A stretch of 64,000 bases of DNA from Metasolibacillus fluoroglycofenilyticus. GTDB lineage: Bacteria > Bacillota > Bacilli > Bacillales_A > Planococcaceae. Positions 53,336 through 61,522 of this stretch are shown here, piece by piece. Position numbers and translations under genes: made by a program. The notes beneath the pieces were generated by a model, which did no database searches, was not told where the DNA came from, and saw only the letters and a program-made list of their open reading frames with translations. Position 1 is the first letter of the stretch. Each line of letters opens with the position of its first letter. The stretch covers positions 16,068-80,067 of the forward strand of contig NZ_PYWK01000007.1 of the NCBI RefSeq assembly GCF_003049645.1, in the 5' to 3' direction.

Positions 53336-53475
53336 AGGATCTTCGCATCCTGCAAAAATGCTTGTGTGACCAACATCGTGTTGGCCTCATTCTTAGTTTT
53401 TACAGGCTGTTTGATCCCCCACTTCAACATCTTGATTTTACTTGCTGTTTTGAAGTGGGGATCTTACAGCCTGCT
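53336..53475. other. Run of three further hairpins, the last very long
   Basis: ACACAAGCA/TGCTTGTGT with an inner AGGAT/ATCCT (53337-53365) is followed by the palindrome GACCAACATCGTGTTGGCC (53368-53386). The third hairpin, at 53402-53474, has arms ACAGGCTGT plus ATCCCCCACTTCAA pairing with TTGAAGTGGGGAT plus ACAGCCTG. The rest of the gap to 53738 contains no supported gene. Confidence 0.6.
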
Positions 53476-53738
53476 CCTGCGGTTACTCGTCGCAAACAAA
53501 TTTGTTAATACGGGATAAAATTGTTTACCGTAGCTCATATAGATTCTAGCGGAAGTTGCTATCTGGATTTTACAGATGGCAGCTTTTTTACTGTTATTAC
53601 ATGGCTTTTTGAACGCTCTACTTCTAAGTTTCGCCACTAAATCGTGACAAATAATTCATTTCTTTTAGTTTAGATGTAGTATAATTTATTGTAATGATGC
53701 TAAAAAATTGGTTAGGCTATTTTAGGAGTTGAAAACAG

Positions 53739-54275
53739 ATGAATAATGTAAAACAACGAAATTATAATCCGCTGATTTGGGTTTTATCTATTGTTGTAAT
53801 AGGGGTTATTTTTGGGACATACTTTTTGCCAAAAAGTACGGACGGTACAATTTTGGGCATGCAATTAACGGTATTGCCGATGCTAAATGCGTTTTTGAAT
53901 AGCTTTACATTTCTCTTTTTACTGATTGCTTTAATTATGATTAAAAAGAAAAATATTCAATTGCATCGAACATTTATTGTTGCTGCATTTGTCTCTACAT
54001 TTCTATTTTGTATTTCGTATTTAACGTATCATGCGATGGCTGAATCGACTAGCTATGGTGGAGACGGTATATTGATGTATATTTATTATTTTGTGCTACT
54101 TACACATATCGTTCTTGCAGCATTGATTGTACCACTAGCCTTAGTTACGCTAGGCAGAGGTTTGAATATGCAAAAAGAAAAGCACCGAAAAATTGCGCGC
54201 TGGACGATGCCGCTTTGGTTGTATGTTAGTTTTACAGGTGTGTTAGTATATATAATGATATCACCATATTATTAA
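53739..54275 (+). CDS. ctaM: DUF420 membrane protein, CtaM/YozB-like
   Basis: The 178-residue protein has five transmembrane segments and DUF420 marks: LPMLNAFLNSFTFLFLL, LHRTFIVAAFVSTFLFCISYLTYHA (in pieces), LTHIVLAA and KHRKIARWTMPLWLYVSFTGV. The histidines at helix ends may bind heme or copper. S. aureus CtaM of this family is needed to mature a heme-copper quinol oxidase. It is monocistronic here. Confidence 0.88.
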   Translation: MNNVKQRNYNPLIWVLSIVVIGVIFGTYFLPKSTDGTILGMQLTVLPMLNAFLNSFTFLFLLIALIMIKKKNIQLHRTFIVAAFVSTFLFCISYLTYHAMAESTSYGGDGILMYIYYFVLLTHIVLAALIVPLALVTLGRGLNMQKEKHRKIARWTMPLWLYVSFTGVLVYIMISPYY

Positions 54276-54311
54276 TGAAAAGAACCGATGTTCATGAAAG
54301 TTTATTAATAA

Positions 54312-54351
54312 AAATCCATTTTGATGAATTTTTTCAAAATGGGTTTTTTGT
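54312..54351 (+). terminator. Terminator after the DUF420 gene
   Basis: AAATCCATTTTGA pairs with TCAAAATGGGTTTTTT and runs into T-rich DNA. Confidence 0.75.
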
Positions 54352-54417
54352 ATTTTCATATGAGGTTAATATATTTATGAGAGAAGTGGTCGGTAAGTAA
54401 GGGAATAAGTACATGAA

Positions 54418-57400
54418 GTGAGGATGAGCTATTTGTTAGTTAGGTATAAACGATATGTATTAGTATGTATAGCAGCCTTATTTTCAATTATGTTGATAGC
54501 TAGCTGTAGGGTTGCTGCGTCGGGGCTATTTGATTTCAGTGACCAGCTCCAAACGAAAGATTTTTATACAAATTTAGATGGTGAATGGCACTTTTTTGAA
54601 GAAAAATTATTAACGCCAGACGAAGTGAAATCGCAACGGGGGGAAGTCGTTACACTCCCAAGTTCATTTCAAACCCATATGGGAAATACCAATTCATTTG
54701 GGACATATAGTACAACAATTAAAATTCCTGAAAAATATGTGGGGCAAGCGTTAGCCATTTATATACCTTATCAATACAGTGCGTACACCTTTTTTGTAGA
54801 CCAAGATGAAATCTCTAGAAATGGTGTAGTTGGGCAAGACGCATCTTCACATGCTTCGGAAATGTCACCGAGCATAGGCTATTTTTTTGCACAATCAGAT
54901 GAGGTATTGCTCACGATTCAAGTATCTAGCTTTGAGCATATTCGTGGTGGACTTGAAAACTCGATTTATTTTGGGGAAGCATCAACTGTCTCGCGGAAGT
55001 TTAATATAAATACAATCGCCACTCTTTTTATTAACGGCAGTATTTTTATCATTGGTTTGTTTATGGTTCTTTTTTCTTTACATCGTAGACAAGAGCGGGC
55101 ATTTTTTATATTTGGGATGTTTTCTATGCTTATTTCTGCGCGCGCTTTATTCGCAGTTCCGTTTTACTATACACTGATTTTTTCAGAAATGTCTTGGTTA
55201 TGGGGGACTAGATTAGAATACATATTGACAGAGGCAAGTTCGCTATTCTATGTCATTTTATTATGGCATTGGCATAAAGAGGAGTTTTCAAAAAGGGTGC
55301 TTTACGTGCTAGCTATTGTACATACAGCGCTTATTGTTACAACTTTATTTACACAACCGGTATTTTTCCAAGCGCTCTTTTTCCAAGTCTTTTATTTAGC
55401 TGTTCCTACCTTTTTCTATTTAATTTATGTAATTTATAAGAGCATTCGTAATCAAAATAGAAATGCAAAAATCAATTTAATTGGAATGGGCATTATCTTT
55501 TTAGCCTTTTTTAATGATTTTGCAATCGGGAAAAATTGGTATCAATCATGGGAATTAATGCTGCCGGCTGTTGGTGTTTATGTATTGCTCAATGTCATCC
55601 TTATGAGCAAAGATTTTGCAGAGAGGACGCAGAAAACGGAGCAACAAAACAAGCAATTATTAGCATTAAATGCTTCGAATGAGGAGCTTGCTATTCAACT
55701 TCAAAAAGAGATTAAGCGAAAGGACGAATTTCTTGCGAATACATCGCATGAGCTTCGAAATCCATTACACGGAATCATTAATATTACACAGTCTATTTTA
55801 CGAAATAAATCAAGACAGCTAGATGCTAAAATGCAGGACGATTTGGCTCTTCAACTAACAATTGGGCACCATATGTCAAGGACAATAGAAGATTTATTGG
55901 ATATTACTCGTCTGAAGGAGCATCGAATTCAACTCCAATTAGAGAATATAGATATTAAAGCAATTTCCATAGGTGTTATCGATATGCTTAAAGTGCTTAT
56001 CGAAAATAAAAACATTGAAATGGAAGTGAATATTTTAAATGACTTTCCTCATATAATTGCAGATAAAAATCGCTTGATTCAGATTTTATTTAATCTTCTT
56101 CATAATGCCGTTAAATACACAGAGGAAGGTACAATTACTATTACTGCCGATACGAAGGATGGAATGGCCCATATTTATATTGCAGATACGGGCATTGGAA
56201 TGGATGAACAAACACTCCAAGTTATTTTTGAACCATATGAACAAGGGGATTCTAGTATTACCGCTATTGGGGGTGGACTCGGTCTTGGGTTAAGCATTTG
56301 CAGGCAATTAGTGGAGCTACATAGTGGGTCATTGCGAGCGAGCTCTGTTTTAGGCAAGGGCTCAGTCTTTGCATTTACATTACCGTTAGCGGGAGGCTCA
56401 ATTGAAAAGCCGATAGCAACGGCTTTACTTATAGATAAAGATGAGTCTTCTTTAAACGAAATTGCGAGTGCAGTGATTGAAACAGCTACTAAAAGTACAT
56501 TATCGTCATATAGACCAAAAATTTTAGCAATTGACGATGACCCAGTGAATCTAAGGGTGTTAACAAATATTCTTTCAGAGGATGCATATGAGGTAGAAAC
56601 TGTTACTAGCGGAAAAGAAGCGTTGAGAAGGCTTGAAGGGAATGACTGGGATTTAATTATTTCAGATGTAATGATGCCGAATATGTCTGGATATGAATTA
56701 ACTCGTTTGATTCGTGAAAAATTTTCCATGGCTGAGCTTCCAATATTGCTTTTAACCGCTCGTGGACTTACGGAAGATATTTATACTGGATTTTTAGCAG
56801 GGGCAAATGATTATGTTGTCAAACCAGTTGATGCTATAGAGTTAAATGCGCGGGTGCATGCGCTAACTAATTTAAAAGTATCTATTAATGAGCGATTAAG
56901 AATGGAAGCGGCATGGTTGCAGGCTCAAATACGCCCACATTTTTTATTAAATACACTGAATGCAATTGTTACATTAAGCGAAACAGATATGTCGAGAATG
57001 ATTCAGCTTCTCGATAAATTCACAATTTATTTGCAAAGTAGCTTCTATTTGAAAAATGTAGATAAACTTGTCTCTCTTGAATCTGAGCTTGAATTGATTG
57101 AATCCTATTTATATATTGAAAAGGAGCGGTTTAGAAACAAGTTATATGTAATATGGGAAATAGATGAAGTCGAAAATGTAATGATTCCACCTTTGTCAAT
57201 TCAAACGTTAGTAGAGAATGCGGTCAACCATGGCATATTAAAGCGAATCGACGGAGGAACAATCATTATACGAATTCGCAAAAATGACAGCTATACGGAA
57301 ATTTCTGTTATCGATAATGGTGTAGGGATGGATGAGGAACAGGTTAAGCAAATTTTCACGATTCAATCTGACCAAAAAAGAGGGATAGGGCTTGTTAATA

Positions 57401-57501
57401 CTGAGCAACGTTTGAAGCAGTCTTACGGCAAAGGTTTAGAGCTTAAAAGTGCAGTGAATGTGGGGACTACGGTTACTTTTACTGTACCAAATCATATTTG
57501 A
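54418..57501 (+). CDS. Hybrid sensor kinase: 7TM sensor, HisKA kinase, receiver, and LytS-like second kinase module
   Basis: The 1027-residue membrane kinase has an N-terminal membrane segment ending in a lipobox-like LIASC (Cys30), an extracytoplasmic beta-sandwich (about 40-195) and seven transmembrane helices (about 198-397, 7TMR-DISM type). HisKA follows with His444 (NTSHELRNPLHG) and a HATPase (to about 660; GLGLGLSICRQL). Next are a receiver domain (about 700-815; LAIDDDPVN, LIISDVMMPNMSG), then IRPHFLLNTLNAI and a second HATPase (LytS/YesM type, about 845-1025). The start is uncertain: GTG 54418, ATG 54424, or TTG 54433, the last best placed after AGTGAGGA. No separate response regulator is adjacent. 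Confidence 0.9.
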   Translation: MRMSYLLVRYKRYVLVCIAALFSIMLIASCRVAASGLFDFSDQLQTKDFYTNLDGEWHFFEEKLLTPDEVKSQRGEVVTLPSSFQTHMGNTNSFGTYSTTIKIPEKYVGQALAIYIPYQYSAYTFFVDQDEISRNGVVGQDASSHASEMSPSIGYFFAQSDEVLLTIQVSSFEHIRGGLENSIYFGEASTVSRKFNINTIATLFINGSIFIIGLFMVLFSLHRRQERAFFIFGMFSMLISARALFAVPFYYTLIFSEMSWLWGTRLEYILTEASSLFYVILLWHWHKEEFSKRVLYVLAIVHTALIVTTLFTQPVFFQALFFQVFYLAVPTFFYLIYVIYKSIRNQNRNAKINLIGMGIIFLAFFNDFAIGKNWYQSWELMLPAVGVYVLLNVILMSKDFAERTQKTEQQNKQLLALNASNEELAIQLQKEIKRKDEFLANTSHELRNPLHGIINITQSILRNKSRQLDAKMQDDLALQLTIGHHMSRTIEDLLDITRLKEHRIQLQLENIDIKAISIGVIDMLKVLIENKNIEMEVNILNDFPHIIADKNRLIQILFNLLHNAVKYTEEGTITITADTKDGMAHIYIADTGIGMDEQTLQVIFEPYEQGDSSITAIGGGLGLGLSICRQLVELHSGSLRASSVLGKGSVFAFTLPLAGGSIEKPIATALLIDKDESSLNEIASAVIETATKSTLSSYRPKILAIDDDPVNLRVLTNILSEDAYEVETVTSGKEALRRLEGNDWDLIISDVMMPNMSGYELTRLIREKFSMAELPILLLTARGLTEDIYTGFLAGANDYVVKPVDAIELNARVHALTNLKVSINERLRMEAAWLQAQIRPHFLLNTLNAIVTLSETDMSRMIQLLDKFTIYLQSSFYLKNVDKLVSLESELELIESYLYIEKERFRNKLYVIWEIDEVENVMIPPLSIQTLVENAVNHGILKRIDGGTIIIRIRKNDSYTEISVIDNGVGMDEEQVKQIFTIQSDQKRGIGLVNTEQRLKQSYGKGLELKSAVNVGTTVTFTVPNHI

Positions 57502-57510
57502 TGTAACTTC

Positions 57511-57561
57511 ACCGAAAGCGCCTCAAAAGCAGTGCATTGCCTGCTTTTGAGGCGCTTTCCT
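57511..57561. terminator. Bidirectional terminator between the hybrid kinase and MFS genes
   Basis: The perfect 19-bp stem GAAAGCGCCTCAAAAGCAG / CTGCTTTTGAGGCGCTTTC with an eight-base loop separates converging genes. Confidence 0.88.
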
Positions 57562-57586
57562 TAAATGAAAAGAGAGCGCTATAGCC

Positions 57587-58858
57587 TCATGTTTTGCGAT
57601 ACCATATGATAACAGGTATAAGTAATAATGATAAAATGCCACCGATTAAGGATAGGGTAGTAAAGCTAGAGTTCGCAACAATGATTCCTGAAAGTGCCCC
57701 ACCCGACGCCCCTGCTAGTGCAATGAAAACATCGATTGTACCTTGTACTTTAGCGCGGGAGGAGGGTTCTGTGGAATCAACAATCTGGGCTGTTCCACTA
57801 ATTAATCCGAAATTCCAGCCTAAACCTAATAATGAAAGGGCGACTATTAAAATAAACATCGAATCACTTGGTGCATAAGCAGCTAATAGACCTGCAAGTA
57901 ATAATGTAATACCAGATGCAATACTCATAGCTGTTCTACCAACTTTATCTACTAGAACGCCTGTTACAAGTGAAGGGAGATACATTGCACCAATATGAAA
58001 GCCGATAACGATTCCTACTGCACCTAAGCTATGACCATGATGCTGCATATGAACAGGTGTCATTGTCATAATAGCGACCATGACAATTTGAGTAAGAATC
58101 ATAACAACTGCACCAATAATAATTCCTTTTTTATTGCTGGAAGTAATAGCAGGGGCTATTCCATCAGATTGCTGCTGTTGATGAGCTTCAATTGCTTTTG
58201 CTAAGAGTAGGGGGTCTGGGCGAAGCATAATAAAAAGTATGCAGCCCGCCATAATATACGCAACAGCGGATAATATAAATGGCCCAGCTAATGAGGGAAT
58301 ATTAAAGAGCTGTGCGAATTTTCCCATAACTTCAACTAGATTTGGTCCTGCAACAGCACCAAATGTCGTCATAACCATCGTAGTACTTATTGCTTTAGCA
58401 CGTTGCTTTTTATCTGCTAAGTCAGTTCCTGCATAACGAGCCTGCAAATTTGTCGCGGTTCCCGCGCCATATATGAAAAGCGATAAGAATAATAAAAAAA
58501 CACTATTAATTAAAGTAGCTATAATAACGCCAATTGCTCCAAGTCCTCCAGCAATAAAGCCTGAAGTAAGACCTACACGCCGCCCATATCGCTGAGAAAG
58601 CCTTCCAACTATAAAAGCTGCACCTGCAGAGCCTAATGTAAAAAGGGCAGAGGGTAATCCAGCAAATGCGTCAGTTCCCAGCATTTGTTGGGCTAGCAGG
58701 GCACCTACAGTGACACCAGCAGCAAGACCTGCTCCACCAAAAATTTGTGATAAACTCACAACCATTAAAACTTTTTTGTACATCCTTTTTAATTTTTCAG
58801 GAGACTCTACATATTCCTTAATTAAATGATTTGTAGTATCCATGTAGGTTAACACCAT
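57587..58858 (-). CDS. MFS transporter, partner of the ArsR-rhodanese regulator
   Basis: The 423-residue MFS protein has about twelve helices. The loop 2-3 motif is VGRLSQRYGRRVG (about 81-93), repeated in the second half as GVLVDKVGRTAMS. A His/Gln-rich cytoplasmic central loop includes EAHQQQQSDG. It lies eight bases downstream of the regulator gene and so is in its operon. From the regulator's rhodanese domain it may export a toxic sulfur, metalloid or oxidised compound; the substrate is not shown by the sequence. Confidence 0.88.
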   Translation of the reverse strand: MVLTYMDTTNHLIKEYVESPEKLKRMYKKVLMVVSLSQIFGGAGLAAGVTVGALLAQQMLGTDAFAGLPSALFTLGSAGAAFIVGRLSQRYGRRVGLTSGFIAGGLGAIGVIIATLINSVFLLFLSLFIYGAGTATNLQARYAGTDLADKKQRAKAISTTMVMTTFGAVAGPNLVEVMGKFAQLFNIPSLAGPFILSAVAYIMAGCILFIMLRPDPLLLAKAIEAHQQQQSDGIAPAITSSNKKGIIIGAVVMILTQIVMVAIMTMTPVHMQHHGHSLGAVGIVIGFHIGAMYLPSLVTGVLVDKVGRTAMSIASGITLLLAGLLAAYAPSDSMFILIVALSLLGLGWNFGLISGTAQIVDSTEPSSRAKVQGTIDVFIALAGASGGALSGIIVANSSFTTLSLIGGILSLLLIPVIIWYRKT

Positions 58859-58866
58859 CTTTCCGG

Positions 58867-59517
58867 CTAGTTAATTGCATTCATCCAATCTTGTACACTT
58901 TCTTGTAAGCGCATAGCATGGATTCCATTTGAATTTAAAATTTCTACAGCTTTAGCTGACATTAAACAATAAGGACCTCTACAGTAAGCAACGATTTCAC
59001 AGTTTACTGGTAGAGACGAAAGATGTTCTTCGAGTTCTTCAATTGGGATTGAGATTGCGCCAGGAATATGCGCAGCTTCATATTCTTCCTTAGGACGTAC
59101 ATCTAAAAGAAGAACTTGACCAGATTCCATTTTCTCTTTTAATTCGGATAAAGAAATACCTTCTAAGCCTATTGTATTATTCAGGAACTCCTCTTTAATT
59201 TGTCTTACTTCTACATATTGCCTTTCAGATAATTGGAATAAAGAATCTAAAAAATGGGATATTTCTATACTAGCTAACTCGTATATCACATAATTGCCAT
59301 CCTTCTTGAATTTTACTAATCTAGCTCCATATAGAACTTGTAAATGCTGCGAAACATTTGCAATAGACATTCCAGTTGTTTTTGATAAAGCTTCAACAGA
59401 TTTTGGTCCTTGCTGCAAAAGGTCAAGAATTTCTAATCGTTTAGGACTAGAAACACATTTCCCGATTCTTGCAAACTCTTGATACAAGATATTTTTTAAT
59501 TGTCGTTCATCAACCAT
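58867..59517 (-). CDS. ArsR-type regulator fused to a rhodanese domain
   Basis: The 216-residue fusion has an N-terminal ArsR winged helix (about 1-100; SPKRLEILDLLQQGPKSVEAL, then SIANVSQHLQVL) and a C-terminal rhodanese domain (about 118-214; VLLLDVRPKEEYEAAHIPGA) with active-site Cys in AYCRGPYCLMS. The second Cys of that loop, four residues on, could pair with it. Rhodanese Cys carries persulfide, so the protein probably senses reactive sulfur or an oxidised ligand. A GAGGTGG site precedes the ATG. A perfect inverted repeat overlaps its own promoter, suggesting autoregulation together with the MFS gene. Confidence 0.92.
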   Translation of the reverse strand: MVDERQLKNILYQEFARIGKCVSSPKRLEILDLLQQGPKSVEALSKTTGMSIANVSQHLQVLYGARLVKFKKDGNYVIYELASIEISHFLDSLFQLSERQYVEVRQIKEEFLNNTIGLEGISLSELKEKMESGQVLLLDVRPKEEYEAAHIPGAISIPIEELEEHLSSLPVNCEIVAYCRGPYCLMSAKAVEILNSNGIHAMRLQESVQDWMNAIN

Positions 59518-59530
59518 TTAATCTTCCACC

Positions 59531-59562
59531 TCAACTATTCAATTAATTTATTGAATAGTTGA
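59531..59562. promoter_or_regulatory. Operator for the ArsR-rhodanese regulator
   Basis: The perfect inverted repeat TCAACTATTCAAT (59531-59543) and ATTGAATAGTTGA (59550-59562) has a six-base spacer. It lies between the -10 box and the start codon. Arm length and A/T-rich TTCAA/TTGAA halves are typical of ArsR-family sites. Confidence 0.85.
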
Positions 59563-59591
59563 ATTGTACTCTTACTCAAATCAAAATGCAA
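59563..59591 (-). promoter_or_regulatory. Promoter of the ArsR-rhodanese/MFS operon
   Basis: On the minus strand, -35 TTGCAT (59586-59591), a 17-bp spacer and -10 TACAAT (59563-59568), immediately upstream of the operator. The remaining gap to 59815 holds no supported gene. Confidence 0.7.
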
Positions 59592-59815
59592 GTTGTTAAT
59601 TTGATTGATAGCGAGAAATACAGCAACGAGGAAGGCAAGTTTCCCCGTTGAACTTAAATCTATATGCTTATCATATGAAGCAATCGAGAGCAGAAGTTGA
59701 AGTGTTGATTCTAGGGATGTGAATCTTGTACGGGGCTGCTTAAATTTTATAAGTTTGCAAGCCAAAACGAAGCAATATTATGTAGTTCATATTATCTTCA
59801 ATTTCCTAACAAATA

Positions 59816-59845
59816 AAGGAGGAGCTAATAAAGCGCCTCCTTCAT
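59816..59845 (-). terminator. Terminator of the class V aminotransferase gene
   Basis: On the minus strand AAGGAGGCGC pairs with GCTCCTCCTT (imperfect centre) and is followed by TATTTGTT. Confidence 0.7.
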
Positions 59846-59848
59846 TTA

Positions 59849-61003
59849 TTATTTTGCATTTTCTAAAAATACTTTTTGTGCGGCAAGTACGCCTGCGCCT
59901 GGTGTAAAGTCATATTTAAAGTCTTGTAGAGCAGCTTCGATTAATGAAACGGCTTGTAGCACATCACTAGGGAAGCAATAGCCCATGTGACCAAAACGGA
60001 AAATTTCGCCTTGTAACGGGCCCAACCCACCTGCAAAGTCAAGATGATACGTTGATTTCAAATGTGCTACAAGGTCACCTAATGCGATACCTTGAGGTGC
60101 TTTAATTGCTGTAATTGTTGGCGAAGCATAGCTGTCCTCTGTTAATAGCTCGATATTTAATGACATCATTGCAGCACGCACCATTTTTTTCATCACATGA
60201 TGGCGTTTGGCAGTTTGTTCAATTCCACCTTCCTCTGCAATGAGCTTACATGCCTCGTTTAAGCCATATAATAGCGTAATAGCAGGCGTGTTCGGCGTCA
60301 TATCTTTTTCAGCCCAGTTTTTATAGCTAAGTAAGTTTAAATAATAGGACTGTGTCTGGTTAGCCTCGATAACTTGCCATGCTCGCTTACTTACAGCTAC
60401 TAATGATAAGCCGGGAGGTAACATCATCGCCTTTTGGGAGCCTGTTACTAAAATATCAATACCCCATTCATCCATTTTCACTGTCACGCCACCAATACAG
60501 CTTACTCCATCTACAATAACTAACGCATCTGTTTCTTCGCGTACAACTTTTGTTAATTCTTCAATTGGATTTAAAACCCCTGTAGATGTTTCGTTGTATG
60601 TTATAAAAACAGCCTTGACTTTCGGTATATGCTGTAAAAAGTCACGCAGCTCCTGGGCGTTACATGCTTCGCCCCAAGTTTTCTCTAGCTTATGTACTTG
60701 GAATTTATGCTGCTCACAAATAGAAACAAAATAATCACCGAATGCACCAACTGTTATGACAACAACATTTTCACCAGCTGAAACAGTATTCACAGCAGCA
60801 GCTTCAAGTGCCGCAGTACCACCAGATGGTAAAAATAATATTTCTTCTTTAGTGCCGAATACAGGCTTTACTAAGTTAACAGTTTCACGATAAAGTGCAA
60901 CAAATTCTGGTGTTCGGTGACTAATAATGCTCTTGTTCATCGCCAACTCTACACGCTTTGGAATTGGTGTAGGGCCAGGGTGACGTAAAATATTTTCATA
61001 CAT
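59849..61003 (-). CDS. PLP-dependent class V aminotransferase (alanine-glyoxylate / serine-pyruvate type)
   Basis: The 384-residue fold-type I enzyme has RHPGPTPIP at the N-terminus, LPSGGTAALEAA for the phosphate site, VIVDGVSCIGG with the PLP-ring Asp, and the Schiff-base Lys191 in TGSQKAMMLPPGL. It belongs with alanine:glyoxylate and serine:pyruvate aminotransferases; B. subtilis PucG (ureidoglycine:glyoxylate aminotransferase) is in the same family. The gene is divergent from a guanine-controlled purine permease, which makes a purine-breakdown role worth considering, but no other puc gene is here. A GGAGATGG-type site precedes the ATG. Confidence 0.88.
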   Translation of the reverse strand: MYENILRHPGPTPIPKRVELAMNKSIISHRTPEFVALYRETVNLVKPVFGTKEEILFLPSGGTAALEAAAVNTVSAGENVVVITVGAFGDYFVSICEQHKFQVHKLEKTWGEACNAQELRDFLQHIPKVKAVFITYNETSTGVLNPIEELTKVVREETDALVIVDGVSCIGGVTVKMDEWGIDILVTGSQKAMMLPPGLSLVAVSKRAWQVIEANQTQSYYLNLLSYKNWAEKDMTPNTPAITLLYGLNEACKLIAEEGGIEQTAKRHHVMKKMVRAAMMSLNIELLTEDSYASPTITAIKAPQGIALGDLVAHLKSTYHLDFAGGLGPLQGEIFRFGHMGYCFPSDVLQAVSLIEAALQDFKYDFTPGAGVLAAQKVFLENAK

Positions 61004-61274
61004 AGCTTGCCATCTCCTTTAAAAAGCTGAATTTTCCAACTATATATTATAATAAGAAATATTTAAGAAAATAGACAGTGTTTTGCTATAAGTGGTGTAG
61101 CATAGGGCTTTCCTTACTATATAGTATGCGGGAAAATGCAGATTAAATAGTAAGAAAATAAAAATGAAAAGGGATTGTTCATTATTAATGTTTGAAATAA
61201 TTGGATTTGAAAATAAAAATAATGCGTTTTCACGAACTTTATAAAGATAAATTGGGAAAATGTTCGGAAATGAG

Positions 61275-61303
61275 TTGAAAAATGAAAAATGAGATGATAT
61301 ATT
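61275..61303 (+). promoter_or_regulatory. Promoter for the riboswitch-controlled permease
   Basis: -35 TTGAAA (61275-61280), a 17-bp spacer, -10 TATATT (61298-61303); the predicted start is about 15 bases before the riboswitch. The stretch 61004-61274 upstream holds nothing else I can support. Confidence 0.65.
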
Positions 61304-61326
61304 ATTGAATGTAAATTAAATAACGT

Positions 61327-61394
61327 CGTCGTATAATAGCGGGAATAGGCTCGCGAGTTTCTACCAAATCACCGTAAATGATTTGACTACGATG
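61327..61394 (+). ncRNA. Purine riboswitch, guanine class
   Basis: The P1 stem CGTCGTA/TACGATG encloses TATAAT, the P2 arm GCGGGA...CTCGCG, GTTTCTACC, and the P3 arm AAATCACCGTAAATGATTT, then GACTACG. The specificity base before the closing UAC is C (GACTAC), as in guanine-binding members; adenine riboswitches have U. It controls the permease gene downstream. Confidence 0.95.
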
Positions 61395-61433
61395 TAAGTA
61401 GATTTGTATTGTAATATACATATACTTTATTCG

Positions 61434-61472
61434 TAGACATGTCATTTTTGTGGAAATGGCATGTCTCTTTAG
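61434..61472 (+). terminator. Expression-platform terminator of the guanine riboswitch
   Basis: AGACATGTCATTT pairs with AAATGGCATGTCT, followed by CTTTAG. It lies 40 bases downstream of the aptamer and 50 upstream of the start codon. Confidence 0.85.
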
Positions 61473-61522
61473 TTGGTTTTATTTCCAAGGATTATAGACG
61501 ATTAACGGAGGCGCAATTCACA

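Noticed and set aside
59535..59765. Minus-strand reading frame of 76 codons upstream of the ArsR-rhodanese gene
   Set aside because: It covers the promoter and operator of the regulator gene, has no clear ribosome site, and I could not match it to a family; a transposase remnant was considered but not supported.
61439..61522. Upstream extension of the purine permease coding region
   Set aside because: It would overlap the riboswitch terminator and lacks a ribosome site; ATG 61523 with ACGGAGG is much better.
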